Below, piece by piece: positions 21,978 to 33,678 of a stretch of 64,000 nt of DNA. Both the position numbers and the translations under genes were made by a program. A model generated the notes under the pieces. That model was given only the letters and a program-made list of their open reading frames with translations. It was not told where the DNA came from and did no database searches. This DNA is from Bimastos eiseni (lineage: Eukaryota > Annelida > Clitellata > Crassiclitellata > Lumbricidae): assembly GCA_959347315.1 (NCBI GenBank), contig OY365814.1, positions 29,934,473 through 29,998,472 of the forward strand. The letters run 5' to 3'. Numbering within the stretch: the stretch's first letter is position 1; each line of letters starts with the position of its first letter.

Positions 21978-22135
21978 AAAAATTATTATTATTATAATTA
22001 TTATTACTATTATTACTATTACTATTATTATTTTTTCCCAAGGTAGTTCTGGTCCCTCAGGTGATAAAAAATTGTCCTGAGATTATAATATTATTATTAT
22101 ATTATTATTATTATTTTTTTAATGCCCCGAGGTAC
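21978..22135. repeat. (ATT)n microsatellites
   Basis: Runs at 21978-22032 and 22086-22122, the second abutting the LINE 3' end at 22123. Confidence 0.85.
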
Positions 22136-22400
22136 TTCATTTCCCCAGGAACTTACAGATTATTAATATAGAGATTTTATTGTCCGGAGGGTTAGGCCTC
22201 GTCTTCTGGGGTCAACGGAAAGGTGCCCATGAAAGCAACTAGGTTGTAGCGTTGGATGCAAACAGAAATGTGCTGAAAAAGAAAGGTCGTCTCACGTCTG
22301 TCGCCACTTATAAGAGAAATCCGGCTACCGATTTCGCTGACGAAATAAAACGCCGAGGGGTTGAACCGGCCCATTGTCTCAATAGCGAGCAGTTGGAAAT
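22123..22400 (-). mobile_element. LINE C-terminal fragment and 3'UTR, copy B
   Basis: The minus frame reads FLFQHISVCIQRYNLVAF then GTFPLTPEDEA and a stop at 22192, then a short 3'UTR with AGTACCTCGGGGCAT and an (AAT)n tail. It shares its ORF end with copy A (9040-9120) and its 3'UTR with 58205-58260. Confidence 0.6.
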
Positions 22401-22700
22401 CATAGGAGGCAGGTAGTCAGCCGTATTTTAGAGTTTTGCGGTCTGCCGCCTGAACCGACCCAGGTCCCTTCTCCCCAGTCTGGGTTATGTATGAGGCAGC
22501 ACAGGTATGAACAATTGTAGCATCCCATGCCAGGTACTACCCCCTCGACCAAGGGATGAGCGTTGCCCCATCGGGCCTCCTCCCATCAGATCTAAATAGG
22601 TCGACCGGTTCCTTGGTGCTCGGTATCTGAGCCCTGAGAAGAGACCACTAAATGACGTCATTGATGACGCTGTGGCGCAAAGAGCGTCCCTGGGCCCTCC
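22401..22700. other. GC-moderate repeat-like segment
   Basis: No ORF recognised. It ends GCGCAAAGAGCG then (TTA)n at about 22705-22800; a similar CGCAAAGAGCG beside (TAT)n occurs inverted near 35390-35405, suggesting another retroelement tail. Confidence 0.4.
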
Positions 22701-23654
22701 TGCACTATTATTATTATTATATTATTATTATTATTATCATTATTATTATTATCATTATTATTATTATCATCATCATTATTATTATTGCCATTATTATTAT
22801 TATGAAAACCAATGAACAGTACAATTGTAATTGAATACAGACCTCGTCACTCCTAAAGCTCTTTTTTAATATGACACAATATAAACTGTATCAAGCACTC
22901 TACAAACTCACACCGATTGCAAAGGCTCACTGTTACCACATGAACGACGACAACATCCGTGCATTAATCAGGAATACTTAATTACTGAATTGTCTACATC
23001 CTTCTTTGGAGCATCTGTTAATTATTTTCGATCCTTTCTTGTTCTTCCAATTTCCCACACAGTGAAGGCTTCTGCTGCTGACAGAGGCCCGCAGAATATA
23101 CACATCTGCCCCACACTGGTGTAATGTTTCCACTATGAGGAATTTCTTTTTAATAGATGCTAGGCGCTAGTAATTTAAATTACAATGGCGGATAGTACTT
23201 TAGGATTGGTTATAGCTGATTGGTCAAAGCGTTGGTCTTGCAACGCAGAGTCCGTGGAGAGTAAGGGCTTGAGCCTCCTTTGAATTGGGTACAGTGTACA
23301 ATCAGCAAAGTCTTTGCACTCGCACAGCGCCTTCGATTTGGTGGTTTGGCCGCAGTTTAACGACACTGCATGATAACAGAGACCATTATTAGCACCCTCC
23401 TCCTTTATCCAGGATCGGGACTGGCAATGCTGGACTGCAAGCAGCGATGGAGTTAGCCTTTCATTCGGGAAGTGGTATCTAACAAAAATGCAATAGTAAT
23501 AATAATAAGGTATGAAAGTTTTGATTCACAGAGGTCTCTAATAATATAGACTACTCAGAAGGTCATGAACCTTAAGCAAGTGATGACCAATGGCGGTCTC
23601 TCATTTATACTCTGATGCAAAGGTCATGAACTTAAAGCAAGTGATGACCAATGA

Positions 23655-23701
<47 letters not shown>

Positions 23702-25204
23702 CAAAACTATCACAACACTGAGTAAGTAAGATCTCTGGGTGCCAGTCTTTCAAGTGTTCATCAGAAAAGAAAAACACTGGCATTCAATATATTATTAGTT
23801 TCATTTATATATGCATATACAGATCCAGCAAACTCCAGAAATAACCACATGCTGATGATGACGAGTTCATGTGAATTCCAGAAAATAATGGCAGTCGTCT
23901 GTATATTATAATCCTTTGCCTGCAAATATCCTTCATAGCCTTAAACAATCTTTCTACAGAACTATTAACATGACAACAATGCCCTAGAATGCCTAGATCA
24001 TATGCACATAATGTTCAGTATTTACCAACCAACATGGCAAAGCAGACAGTTAAAATAACGCTCTATTTAATTGATCTCTGCAAAAGTGAGCTAGGCATGT
24101 TTACAAAATCAACATACAAGATTACTCAAATTTCACTACTCTTTACAAGCGCAAAAAATCAACTAACTTGTAGCTTAATTCCTACCTGAAAGCACTTCAA
24201 GTTCTTGAGATCCACGCTATTAATAGACATTACACGTGCAGTCTTTTTGCAACACGACTTCCCATAGCCAGACATTCCAAAACCAACGGTAAACTCTATT
24301 AACGCAACTTAAAATTCTAATCATGAACTCCAAAGGAAATGTTTACTTTCTGTCTCTTGTCCACGAAAGCAAGCTCTAATGTTCGCTAGATGGCTATGTT
24401 ATGACTCGCACGCACAATCAAGTTCCACTCTGCACGTAAACCAACGGCTAGCATTTTCATCACGTTCAACTCATGACAATTAAAAACTTTATCACTAAAC
24501 TCTGCGTCTAAACTAGTTACAATTATAATTTAATTGATAAATCTTCTTCTACATAATAACGTCATAAAAATCTGTCAAGCACTAAGGTAAATAATAAATA
24601 ATGCATTTCCGGATACAACTGCTAAAGGTAAAAGATTCAGTTAAACATAGTCTCACTGATATAGCGGCTGAATAGTCATAGCAAATATGCATGTGTACGA
24701 ATTTTCGGCCAACTTAGTCACATTTCGAACTTAATAAAATTCTGCAACACAATGATGACTAATATGAAACAGAATAGAATCACTTTAAATAATCCATTTT
24801 AAATTTGGTATGAAATTCACTCAACTAATATTACTTAGGGCCTATGTGTAAATCCCATTAGAATAGGCCTACAGTAACTGTAGGCCTACATGAAATGTAG
24901 GAATGGAGTAGGCCTATCGTAATGCAATACCATAGGCCTAATTCCTAGATATTCCTAATTGTCTTCAACGTTTATCAAATCATTTACAAATAAGACATTT
25001 CCAGAACGACGTTTATAGAACGTCGGCGTTCTTATTAACAAGTACCAAGCGAGGGAAATCGTTAAAGAGCGTGGGTCCATATCTTTGTTATTAAGCGATG
25101 GATGAAGTTATGATGTTCCCCAAAGTAACCTACTCCCTAAGGCCTGTCCGATATATCTGGTGATTCGGTCGTTTCTTGCTGCAGCGCATCGCTCTAGTGA
25201 GAGT
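22701..25204. other. Intergenic sequence, downstream of the protocadherin
   Basis: Contents: (ATT)n 22705-22800, a 95-bp dispersed repeat (about 23370-23465), (TA)n 23658-23701, and four TAGGCCTA octamers at 24864-24940. No gene recognised and no certain poly(A) signal for the protocadherin. Confidence 0.5.
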
Positions 25205-25606
25205 CTAGTCGATCATGGAGATTTGGTCAACCGCGTTGGAATCGTAAATCGCCACCCCTGACCGTTGCAGACCACTCGGCCGCCGTTCGCATTCGTGGAG
25301 GAGGCGATGCGATGGGCGGGCGCAGTCATTGATCCCTGGCGCTGGACGGGGCGGAACGTGTAGTCCGTAGCATTGTTCGGCTGCTGCGGTCGCAGAATCC
25401 GATGGCTGTTGCTGATGCCAGTGATGCGACTGGCGATGAAGAGGATGTGGTTGGACGATTGTGGCGGCTGCATCCGGTCTGGCGTCACGTGACCAGCTGC
25501 TGTTCAGTTCCGCTTGATCGACGATGGAGACAAAGGATATTGTCGGACGTTCCTCGTCTCTGTAGTTGCGTCTGCATCGGCCTTTCGGAAGGGAGTGGCA
25601 GGTGAC
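25205..25606 (-). CDS. Protocadherin, inferred cytoplasmic terminal exon
   Basis: This GC-rich segment opens after GTCCTTGAAGTCACAG (acceptor ending at 25607) and reads 133 residues to a stop at 25205-25207: VTCHSLPKGRCRRNYRDEER, a His/Gln/Ser-rich middle (HHWHQQQPSD), and the C-terminus YDSNAVDQISMID. Its opening phase is 0, exactly matching the phase-0 donor CAG|GTATCG (27399/27398) at the end of the large protocadherin exon on the same strand. Joining gives about 1,038 residues with a cytoplasmic tail of roughly 190 residues. Protocadherin genes commonly have a giant ectodomain exon followed by small cytoplasmic exons. No known tail motif was recognised. A second frame (25473-25213) is also open, and the junction is inferred, not observed. 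Confidence 0.6.
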   Translation of the reverse strand, partial: VTCHSLPKGRCRRNYRDEERPTISFVSIVDQAELNSSWSRDARPDAAATIVQPHPLHRQSHHWHQQQPSDSATAAAEQCYGLHVPPRPAPGINDCARPSHRLLHECERRPSGLQRSGVAIYDSNAVDQISMID

Positions 25607-25839
25607 CTGTGACTTCAAGGACAAAATGCGATGCAATACGATGCTAAACAATGCAATGCAAAATAATACAATGCAACATTGCAACTCATTCTGGAACAAG
25701 CTATTGTCTCTTCCACCTTCTACATGTAGAATCTAAATACCTTTATAAGAATTCTCCAGAGAAAGTGAATTGACAGTTACAATAGCAGTTAGTTTATGAC
25801 TCAGTCTCTGAACGGCTAGTATGAGTCTCGGTAACAGAG

Positions 25840-26040
25840 GTGCTAGATAAATCAGTGACTGTGATATTGACTGGTGCACATCTCAAGCCCAAAGCAAAGG
25901 CAGCCCTTAAAGGTGACCCTCAAAGGCGACGGTCTGCCCTTTATAAAGTTCTGTTGGATTATGATTACAATTTTGGATCTGCAAAATTGCCAGTAATGTC
26001 TAGGAAAACGAATGCTGGCGTATTAACTAAACTCAAGTAA
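25840..26040 (+). CDS. Candidate coding fragment antisense to the protocadherin intron
   Basis: After GTAACAG (ending 25837) a frame of 66 residues runs to TAA at 26038, with SVTVILTGAHLKPKAKAAL and LLDYDYNFGSAKLPV. It is followed within ten bases by AATAAAATAAAA, so it could be a terminal exon or the end of a retrocopy. No family recognised. Confidence 0.28.
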   Translation: MLDKSVTVILTGAHLKPKAKAALKGDPQRRRSALYKVLLDYDYNFGSAKLPVMSRKTNAGVLTKLK

Positions 26041-26329
26041 GACAATAAAATAAAATACAACACAATACAAATGCATTTTCAGATAACCTTTCTTATTAGG
26101 TTCACAACTTCACAAGTGCACAAACGGACAGATATGGCGCAGATGCAATTATACTGCAGAGCAATAATGGTAGGCTACGTCACCAGAGACAAGAATATAT
26201 AATAATAGCCTACTATATAATGTGTGTCAGTTTAACTAAACTCCTGTAATAGCCTAACTTGTCATCATTATTTATTCGTTCATACTATACAGGCCTTACT
26301 ATCATACTGCGAGTGTCAGGAAACAGTCG

Positions 26330-26800
26330 GAATACTGCATCCATCCAGGTGGAGCAGGAAATGGAAAAGCTGAATAAAGTGGAAAGGGCAACAAAAATGA
26401 TTTGTGGCTACAAGGATTATAGCTACGAGGAAAGTGTGAATAGTAGGTCTAGAAGAGTAACAACATTGGAGAGAAAATGAGATCTAATTAAAAAGCTTAC
26501 AAGATCATCATATATGTGTTCATCTGAAATTAGTCAGAATACATATAATTGGAAAAGGTTCTTTATTAGCTCCAAACAAAGCAACTGGGGACACAGATAT
26601 AAATTATTTAAGAATACGAAATAAACATTAAGACAGAAATTGTTTAATGCATGAGTTACAATTATACACTGACGAAATGATTTGAACGATTGTACTATCT
26701 CAATGGACACTATTGCAGCTTTGAAGAGGAATAAATAGGAAAATTGGGCCTTTAAGTAAATTCCAGGTTAATTTGTTTAAACACAGACTAAACGTAAAAA
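26330..26800 (+). mobile_element. LINE reverse transcriptase C-terminal fragment, degenerate
   Basis: The + frame reads EKLNKVERATKMICGYKDYS then YEESV, RRVTTLERK, a stop, DLIKKLT, WGHRYKLFKN and NDLNDCTISMDTIAALKR with further stops. This is the LEKVQRRATK / LSYEERL / RG(D)LIE / RGHxxKL / WNxLP...SVxxFK series of the end of CR1/jockey-like ORF2. Multiple stops make it a pseudogene. It lies inside the protocadherin intron in antisense orientation and differs from the GGCGCTATA family. Confidence 0.7.
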
Positions 26801-27049
26801 CCTGAACCACTTAAAACTCTTGTCATGTCCGCTGAACAGCATTATTAGTAATGCCATCTGTATATATACATGTACTGTAGGGTCCATAATTTACATATGC
26901 CTCCTCTTACTCACCACAGTTTGACCTCTGATATCTCGGACCTGTCAAATGACGTGTCTTTCCTCATCATTAAGAATTTCGAATATGATTTTCCCGTGCC
27001 TGATTTAATACATCAATCTCTTTTTTATCCATCACTGAAAGCGGTCATC

Positions 27050-27095
27050 GATTGATGCCTTTGGCATTGTATTACGGCGCTATAGAATTTACAAG
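27050..27095 (+). mobile_element. CR1/L2-like LINE 3' tail
   Basis: GATGCCTTTGGCATTG then TTACGGCGCTATAGAATT: the usual GC hairpin and terminal motif. Confidence 0.55.
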
Positions 27096-27398
27096 AGCTC
27101 TTCAGAATAGATGCATACAAGCAAACATATTTCTCATACTTCCTTTCATCCACTAATTTCTCTCATTTTTCATCCATTCCTCCCATCCTTCCATCTCCTC
27201 GATCTTTCACTTCTCTTAGCAGGCTCATGCCTGGCGGGTCATCACGTAATGATTCATTTATATGCAAAATCTCTGCCATAAATCATCCCTTTCCAATGGA
27301 AATCCTTTGTCTGTAATCATGACGACCATATTCCGTGTATTTGCATAACAATGACGGTCGTCAAAAGACTGATTTATTATCCCAGCCGTCATCGATAC

Positions 27399-30113
27399 CT
27401 GGCCATCTTCTTTTCCACGTGGTATATCTTCTCCAATGTATCGTCTTTTCCACGTCCTCACGCGCTCTGCCGACACGTAGCACTGATCCAGCGGTTCTGC
27501 TCCATCGATCCCCGGATATTGTTTCACCGCCCCCATACGTGACTGCTCACCGCTCCGTTTCCGCTTCGACTGTTTGAGCGTGACGAGTAGTGCAGTCAAC
27601 AGTAGACTCACCACGAGCGAGCAGGCCATGAGCAAGGCGAACACCATGAGATTACGTGAGAATACGGTGGCGGCCGCGGTAGGCGTCAGACCCCTGGCCC
27701 CCTCTGCTGGGACGGGGTACACCAACTGCAGGGAACCATTAACGATGACTGTCAGTCGCGCCTCGGTACACATCGCAGGTCGTCCCATGTCAAGCGCTGA
27801 AATGACGAGACTATAGAAGCGCAGCTCAACGTTGGGAAAAGCAACCGTGGTGTAGAGATCACCCATTTCGGGGTCTATGGTGAACGCTACCGCCCCGCCA
27901 CTCTCCATCTCGTCCCTGAGGGAGTAGACGATACGAGCATTCTCCCCGCTGTCCACGTCGAAGGCCGACACCCTGGCCACGATGTACCCTGCGGGTGCCC
28001 GGCCGGACACTTCGATCGTCTCGTTGGCCTCCGCCGGATACACGAACACCGGTCGATTGTCGTTGGCGTCGAGGACCTGAACGCTCACACGGGCCGTTGA
28101 CGAGAACTCCGGTCGGTCCCGGTCATATGCGACCACGAGCAGGTCATGCACCGGGTCCTCCTCGCGATCTAAGGCCCGTGCCGTGGCGACGACCCCCGTA
28201 TCCGCGTCGATGGTGAAGAACCCAAAGCCAGGGACGGCCACGGGAGTGATTGCGTAGCGAATGTGGTTGTTAGGGGGTGCGTCTCGATCGTCCGCCCAGA
28301 CCGCACCCACCGCCGTTCCCTCTGGTTGGTTTTCCCCCACACTGAACGAGTAGCGCCTCTGCCGGAAGATCGCCGGCTCATCGTTCAGATCGACAACGTT
28401 AACGATGATTCGGGCGGATCCGGTGAGAGCCGGACTTCCCCGATCGACCGCAGTAACCAGGAAGCTGAACGAGGAGAACTCTTCACGATCGAAACTCCTC
28501 CTGGCGACGACGACGCCCTCAGCGCTGACTGAGAACGAAGCGGAGGCACTTTCCGGGGCAACGGCATAGCTGAATTCGGCGTTCCGCCCTAGATCAACGT
28601 CCCTGGCCATCATTCGTAGGACCGTCGTGCCTGGTGGGTTGTTCTCCGTCACCGAAACTTCGTACGTCGGTTGTGTGAACGTCGGGCGATTATCATTGAT
28701 GTCTAGGACTTCGATGGTCAGACGCTTCCTTGAGACGTGGGGTTCCTGTCCGCCGTCCCAACAGGTGAGCTCCGGGTGATACCGTGACCGGGTCTCGCGG
28801 TCTAGCTGGTCGGCGGTGACGATGTGGTACTCCCTGAGACTGCGATTGAGAAGGGCGAACGATCGGGCCGTGGAGTCGTGAGAGATGTTGCAGTTGACGA
28901 AGCCGTTGATTCCGTCGTCGCGATCAAGGACGGAAAGATGGCCAACGAAGGTTCCGATGCTGAGGTTCTCTAGAACGCCGATGCTGCTGCTGTCTGTCTG
29001 CGACGGAGCGGAAACGGTGCTGACGATCAGCTCCGGCGGATGATCGTTGGCGTCGAGCACCCGGATAACGACGGCAACATCCGCTGGAAGCGAGTCCGGC
29101 CCGAGGTCAAAGGCCAAGACCGTCAGATGGTAGATGGTCACCGTCTCGAAATCAACCCCTCCTCTGATTGAAATCGTTCCGGTCGAATTGTCTATGCCAA
29201 ACAGGTGTCCGTAGAGCGAGTTCGTCTGATCGGAGAAGCGATAGACAACCTGTGAATTCTGCCCGGCGTCCTCGTCGGTCGCTCTGACGGACGTCACCGA
29301 GGACCCGATCGCAAGATTCTCCATCACAGATACCTCGTAGCTCGACCGCTCGAACACAGGACTGTGATCGTTGGAGTCGAGAACAGTCACCGTAATCTCA
29401 ATGGAGGCGTTCCTTGGCGGCAGACCACCGTCGTAGGCCGTCAGAAACAACCTATATATGTCCCTCGCTTCCCTGTCCAGGGCTTCCATGACTAGAAGTC
29501 GTGGCTCCAACGTCCCGTCTCTTCTCGAGACAATATTGAGCGACAGGGACGATGTATCGGACGTCAAGTGGTACGTTTTGATTCCGAACTGTGAACCGTC
29601 GGCGTCTGATGCAACCGGAAGCGGAAAGCTACTTCCGGCGGAAGCAGACTCGCGCAGTGAAATCTTGACGGCCGTATTCTGCACATCGAACGCGGGTGCG
29701 TTGTCGTTCAGGTCGACGATTTCGATAGAGACCTTGACGATTCGGAAATACTCCGACGGTTTTATGGCGACGTCGACGGCTGTCTCGCAGAGATCCTGCC
29801 CGTGTCGACAGTGTCTGAGACCGTCCCGGTCCACCCTGCCGGCTGTGACGACGATACCGCTGTTGGCACCCACCGCCAGAGGAATGGCCGCATAGGAGAT
29901 AATGCGGAACTCGAGCCTGGTCAACACTTCTGGGCCATAGCCGAGTCTCAGGTCTCTCCTGAGGTCTCCGACAACCGATCCGCGAGCGAGCTCCTCCGGA
30001 ATTCTGTACCTCAGAACGACGTCATCAGATCTGACGTAATCAGATCTGACGTCATCCGGTCGCGGCAGAAACAGAAGACTGACGGACGACAGGAGACACC
30101 AATATGACGTCAT
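27399..30113 (-). CDS. Protocadherin, giant ectodomain and transmembrane exon
   Basis: A calcium-dependent adhesion receptor of the cadherin superfamily at the plasma membrane. The start at 30113 gives a signal peptide (MTSYWCLLSSVSLLFLPRP); an ATG 49 codons upstream (30260) would bury it. Six calcium-binding DxND motifs mark repeats at residues 134 (DLNDN), 246 (DSNDH), 354 (DANDH), 471 (DINDN), 575 (DLNDE) and 682 (DANDN). A seventh, degenerate repeat (about 690-800) precedes the membrane. LDRE-type motifs occur at 212, 438 and 649. The first repeat carries the protocadherin-type insert with two Cys (HCRHGQDLCE, 101-110) and KPSEYF. The transmembrane helix is about 821-846, followed by KQSKRKR. 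Seven repeats and no EGF/LamG domains point to a protocadherin (delta-1-like size). If unspliced, the frame runs past the donor to a stop at 27258 (951 residues). Overlapping frames on + are shadows. Confidence 0.9.
30017..30059 (-). repeat. 15-bp coding tandem repeat near the protocadherin N-terminus
   Basis: GACGTCATCAGATCT-type units (15 bp, about 2.7 copies) encode the VRSD/DDV repetition at residues 21-32, just after the predicted signal peptide. Confidence 0.8.
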
Positions 30114-31757
30114 TTCTCGCGTATATCGCCCTACACAAACTACCGCCGCCACCTCCTTCTTCTCCTTCTCCGCTCGTTCGCACTCCACAACTGCGCTCTC
30201 GATTGCCAACGGCCAAATACAACAGCTCAACGTGCGATTTCTTGTATCGGTTAAATACATCGAAGCCCGGATTTAATCAGGATGCGCTCGGTCCGTTAAC
30301 GATCGTCGCTCCGCACACGCACACAAGCACACACGCGCACACAAACACGCACACGCACGCACACACACACACACAAACACTCACTCGGACCGGCTTCCGT
30401 TAAACATCCCAACGACTCCGGCGATTGAATTTCCTTCCGTCTCCTGGGTATAGATTGGCCGCCTCGTCGTTCGCGCGACCGCCAAACGCACGCAAGCGAT
30501 GCGCGCCCGATGCGTGTTATCTCATGACCGGATCGAATGAGTTTTAGCGGCGGGAAACGGGAGCCTCGTTCTGGAGCCAGCGCATGCATCCTGACGCGGT
30601 GTTTCGCAATTGAGGCATGCGCCTATAAGAGACGAGATCCTCGGTGTTCAATGCTACGTCTTCTGATTTTTCTTTCCTATTCGGCTGCAAGGCTTCATAA
30701 TTTATTGTCCGTACATTAAACGGACATAAAATCGATGGCTTCCCTTACAGCGGGAACGGAGACGATATAATATCGATGGCGCGTGGTAATGGTCTCGCGA
30801 TTTCTCTGGCATTGAGGGGGGGGTTAGAGTGGGACACGGCGCTGGTTTAGATGGGTCAGAAGACCAAAGCCATACACACCGTAATTGCAATATTAAGACG
30901 AGCGTCGAGGACAGTCTCGGATCGTCGAACTGCGTTGAGGACACACGGACACACTGTCGCGGACCGTGGCCTACACGGGGCAGCGACGTTATTTATAGAC
31001 CCATGCGCGGCCTTCGCCCCGTGCAAAACGCCGTCTTGCGTGATAACGGATCTTCACGCCTCGAAGAGAGAAGGGGTAAATCACACAGTGTGAAGTAAGA
31101 TCGAGTACGGGTCTGAAACGATAGTGCCGACTAAAAGCTTGCGGTTGTCTTAATGTAATCCTGGCCAGTAGAGCTAATGTAAATATATATTTATATACAA
31201 CGTTCACATGCCTAAATTTGGATTACAGTCATACAATGTCTGTCATAAAGCTTGTGGGAACTAAAGACCTATAAATAACAATTAGCATACATCGCATCCA
31301 TACATTATTTATATGGCACATATTTGTAAGTTTCAGGCACATATAGAATATATATATTATCTATATATATGCCCACATTTTGTTATATGCTATGTACATT
31401 TTTGTGTGCACCTATGTCATATATATATATATATTATGCATACATCATAATTAAGCATACATAATACATGATTGGTACTTCGATGGAGTCGCCTGTTTTC
31501 CTCTTTTCCACGAACGGGTCAAACTAACTCAATGGCTGCTTCTTGGACGGCTGCAGACTCAACCCACAGATTTTTGTTGTCGTGAACGACTTCTTGATGC
31601 TACAGTAGCTTATACATGCGAAAGATGAATACACTCTGCCTGTATGCTCAACGTGCGACGGTGTGAATCATGATTCCATGCAGCTCTCCACAACAAGTCT
31701 TTTAATGATCCTGTTAGGTCACGTTCACCCCATTACACAAATTCTCCATATCACCAA

Positions 31758-31799
<42 letters not shown>

Positions 31800-32489
31800 T
31801 ATATATATCATAGTTATATATAATATATATGTGTATATATATATCATAGTTATATATATGTAGATATATATATGCGCTCACCCGAAAGACGGTCATTTTG
31901 TATAGTGAGTAAGTCCGTCACTATGAGCTTATAAATTATCAGACATTGAGCCTATATTCAGATGAACCTATTTTGTTAGTATTTTGGATGTAACATTTTT
32001 TATAACAACGAGGACGACGAAAGCCAATGCAGACAATAAGAGCAAAACTCTAACATCAATATATAATCACAGAAATCTAAGCAGGCGTTTTGCGTGTCAA
32101 TATTGTCAACGTGAAATGAAGATATTTGGACCAAGAAACACATACACTGTATCTTACTAACGACGAATCCAGTGAGCGAAGTATATCATGCGAACGTCAC
32201 AAATCACAATTCAGAACTTTTGACTTTTAAAAGTAAAAAACTTAAGGCGCCTACACCATAATTGACAATTTGGAGATCTCCCATGTTTAAAAAAATAATA
32301 AAACACCCAGGGTTTTTAATCGAATTGCGAAGCCCTGATAACAAGCGAGTAGCGTGTACTTCATTCGCTAGGTGGCAGCACTGACGGTGGTGCTTCACTG
32401 CTACAGTAATCTCCGTCGAGGTTCTTTCGATAGCAGCGCTCTGTCAGGACAGCGAAAGAATGGACAAACCGATGTATATGGAATGACTG
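30114..32489. other. Upstream region of the protocadherin
   Basis: 30114-31100 is relatively GC-rich with a (CA)n at 30318-30380, and may hold the 5'UTR and promoter. I see no secure TATA box for -. Beyond 31150 it is AT-rich with (TA)n arrays (31415-31433, 31760-31870). No other gene recognised. Confidence 0.4.
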
Positions 32490-32654
32490 AATAAGTGAAT
32501 GAATGAATGATGTATGAATGAATGAACGAATGAATTAATGAATGAATTAATTAATGGACGGATTAATTAATGGCGAAGAAATGAAATTTTATTGTTATTA
32601 TTGTTATTATTATTATTAAATTTGTAACGCGCACAAGGTCACCCCTAAATGTGA
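32490..32654. repeat. (GAATGA)n and (ATT)n runs
   Basis: GAATGAATGA-type tandem sequence at 32495-32560, of the kind that follows + strand LINE tails here, then (TTATTG)n at 32588-32620. Confidence 0.6.
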
Positions 32655-33052
32655 ATCTCAGGCGCGGATAGTTAGGACATCCATTGAGAGACTAAGTTGA
32701 CCACATTCAGTAGCTGTGCAATGGAGATGGAAAAAGAGCCTGGGGAGAAGGATATGAAGAGTTGTGTATCGTCTGCATACGGATGGTGGTCAACCGCAGA
32801 GGATTTTATGAGGTGACTCAGTGGTGTGGTTTAAAGGATGAAGTGGTGTGGGCCCAAGGACGGAGCCTTGAGGGACACTTCAAGAGAGTGGGAGTGCTTG
32901 TGAGCAATGGCTGGAAGTTTCGACAGAGAAAGATCTGAAAGACAATTAGGACTTGAACTAGAGTAGGGCAGTGTCAGAGATTCCAAACCAATAAAATAGT
33001 CGATTAAGAACGAGATTGTGGTTAGGCCTAATAGCAGAGATATCAAGAAGAC
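32655..33052 (-). mobile_element. CR1/L2-like LINE reverse transcriptase fragment, part 1
   Basis: The minus strand encodes, in shifting frames, LDISAIRPNHNLVLNRLF then YWFGISDTALLQFKS, QGSVLGPT and YADDTQLFISFSPGS. These are the D-x-SAAFD, WFG, GxPQGSVLGP and YADDTQ blocks of the palm domain; the catalytic YADD is still readable. Stops and indels make it a pseudogene. It continues at 33679. Confidence 0.8.
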
Positions 33053-33670
33053 GGTTCCCGGACAATTGGGCGTCGGGCAATTCGGCACCAGGACAATTCG
33101 GCGACGGACAATTCGGCGCCGGATGAGTTTGTAAGTGTATTTAGACCAGATATCGGTATGTAGTAAATAGCTGGCCCTTTTAAAATATTCAGAATGGGAG
33201 CGAAATAGTATTCTCCATAATCCGTATTATCCAGCACATGTCTGGTATTATACAGACTGGCGAAGACAGCAGCCTTAAATACTGACTTTGAGTAATTACT
33301 ATTAAAGAGTACAGTAACATTAAGACATGGATTTATCAAATTCTACTGCCATTAGTAAATACTACGTGAGCCAGAAACCGAAATCGATGTAATTTGTAAT
33401 ATTCTTTAGTTTTCTCTTCAGTGGAGGACTACTCTTGTTAGAAGGTGAAACGGACCATATGTGTTGAATAATAACCAAACATGCGCTGGATAATATGGAG
33501 ACTATTATTTCGCTCTCATTTTGAATATTTTAAAAATGTTAGTTAATACATACCGATATCTGGTCTAAATACACCTACAAGCTCATCCGGCGCCGAATTG
33601 TCCCGGCGCCGAATTGTCCACGCCAAACTGTCCGGCGTCGAATTGTCCAGCGCCGAATTGTCCGGTCACT
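33053..33670. mobile_element. Foldback element with GGACAATTCGGCG termini
   Basis: 618 bp. It is inserted in a LINE and flanked by AAGAAGAC (33045-33052) and AAAAAGAC (33671-33678), an 8-bp target duplication with one mismatch. Inverted arms of about 190 bp start CCGGACAATT and contain several GGACAATTCGGCGCC units, then GTGTATTTAGACCAGATATC and, further in, matching TTATCCAGCRCATG. The inner loop is about 240 bp with no convincing ORF. It is a non-autonomous DNA transposon; an 8-bp duplication would suit hAT-like transposition, but the ends are atypical. Confidence 0.8.
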
Positions 33671-33678
33671 AAAAAGAC

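Larger units (their letters stand above)
25607..27398 (-). other. Inferred protocadherin intron
   Basis: It starts GTATCG and ends CACAG on -, 1,792 bp. It holds a candidate + strand exon (25840-26040), a + strand LINE fragment (26330-26800) and a LINE tail (27050-27095). Confidence 0.5.

Noticed and set aside
27574..29895. Several + strand frames of 70-145 codons
   Set aside because: Antisense shadows of the protocadherin exon, which has six calcium-binding motifs in order on -.
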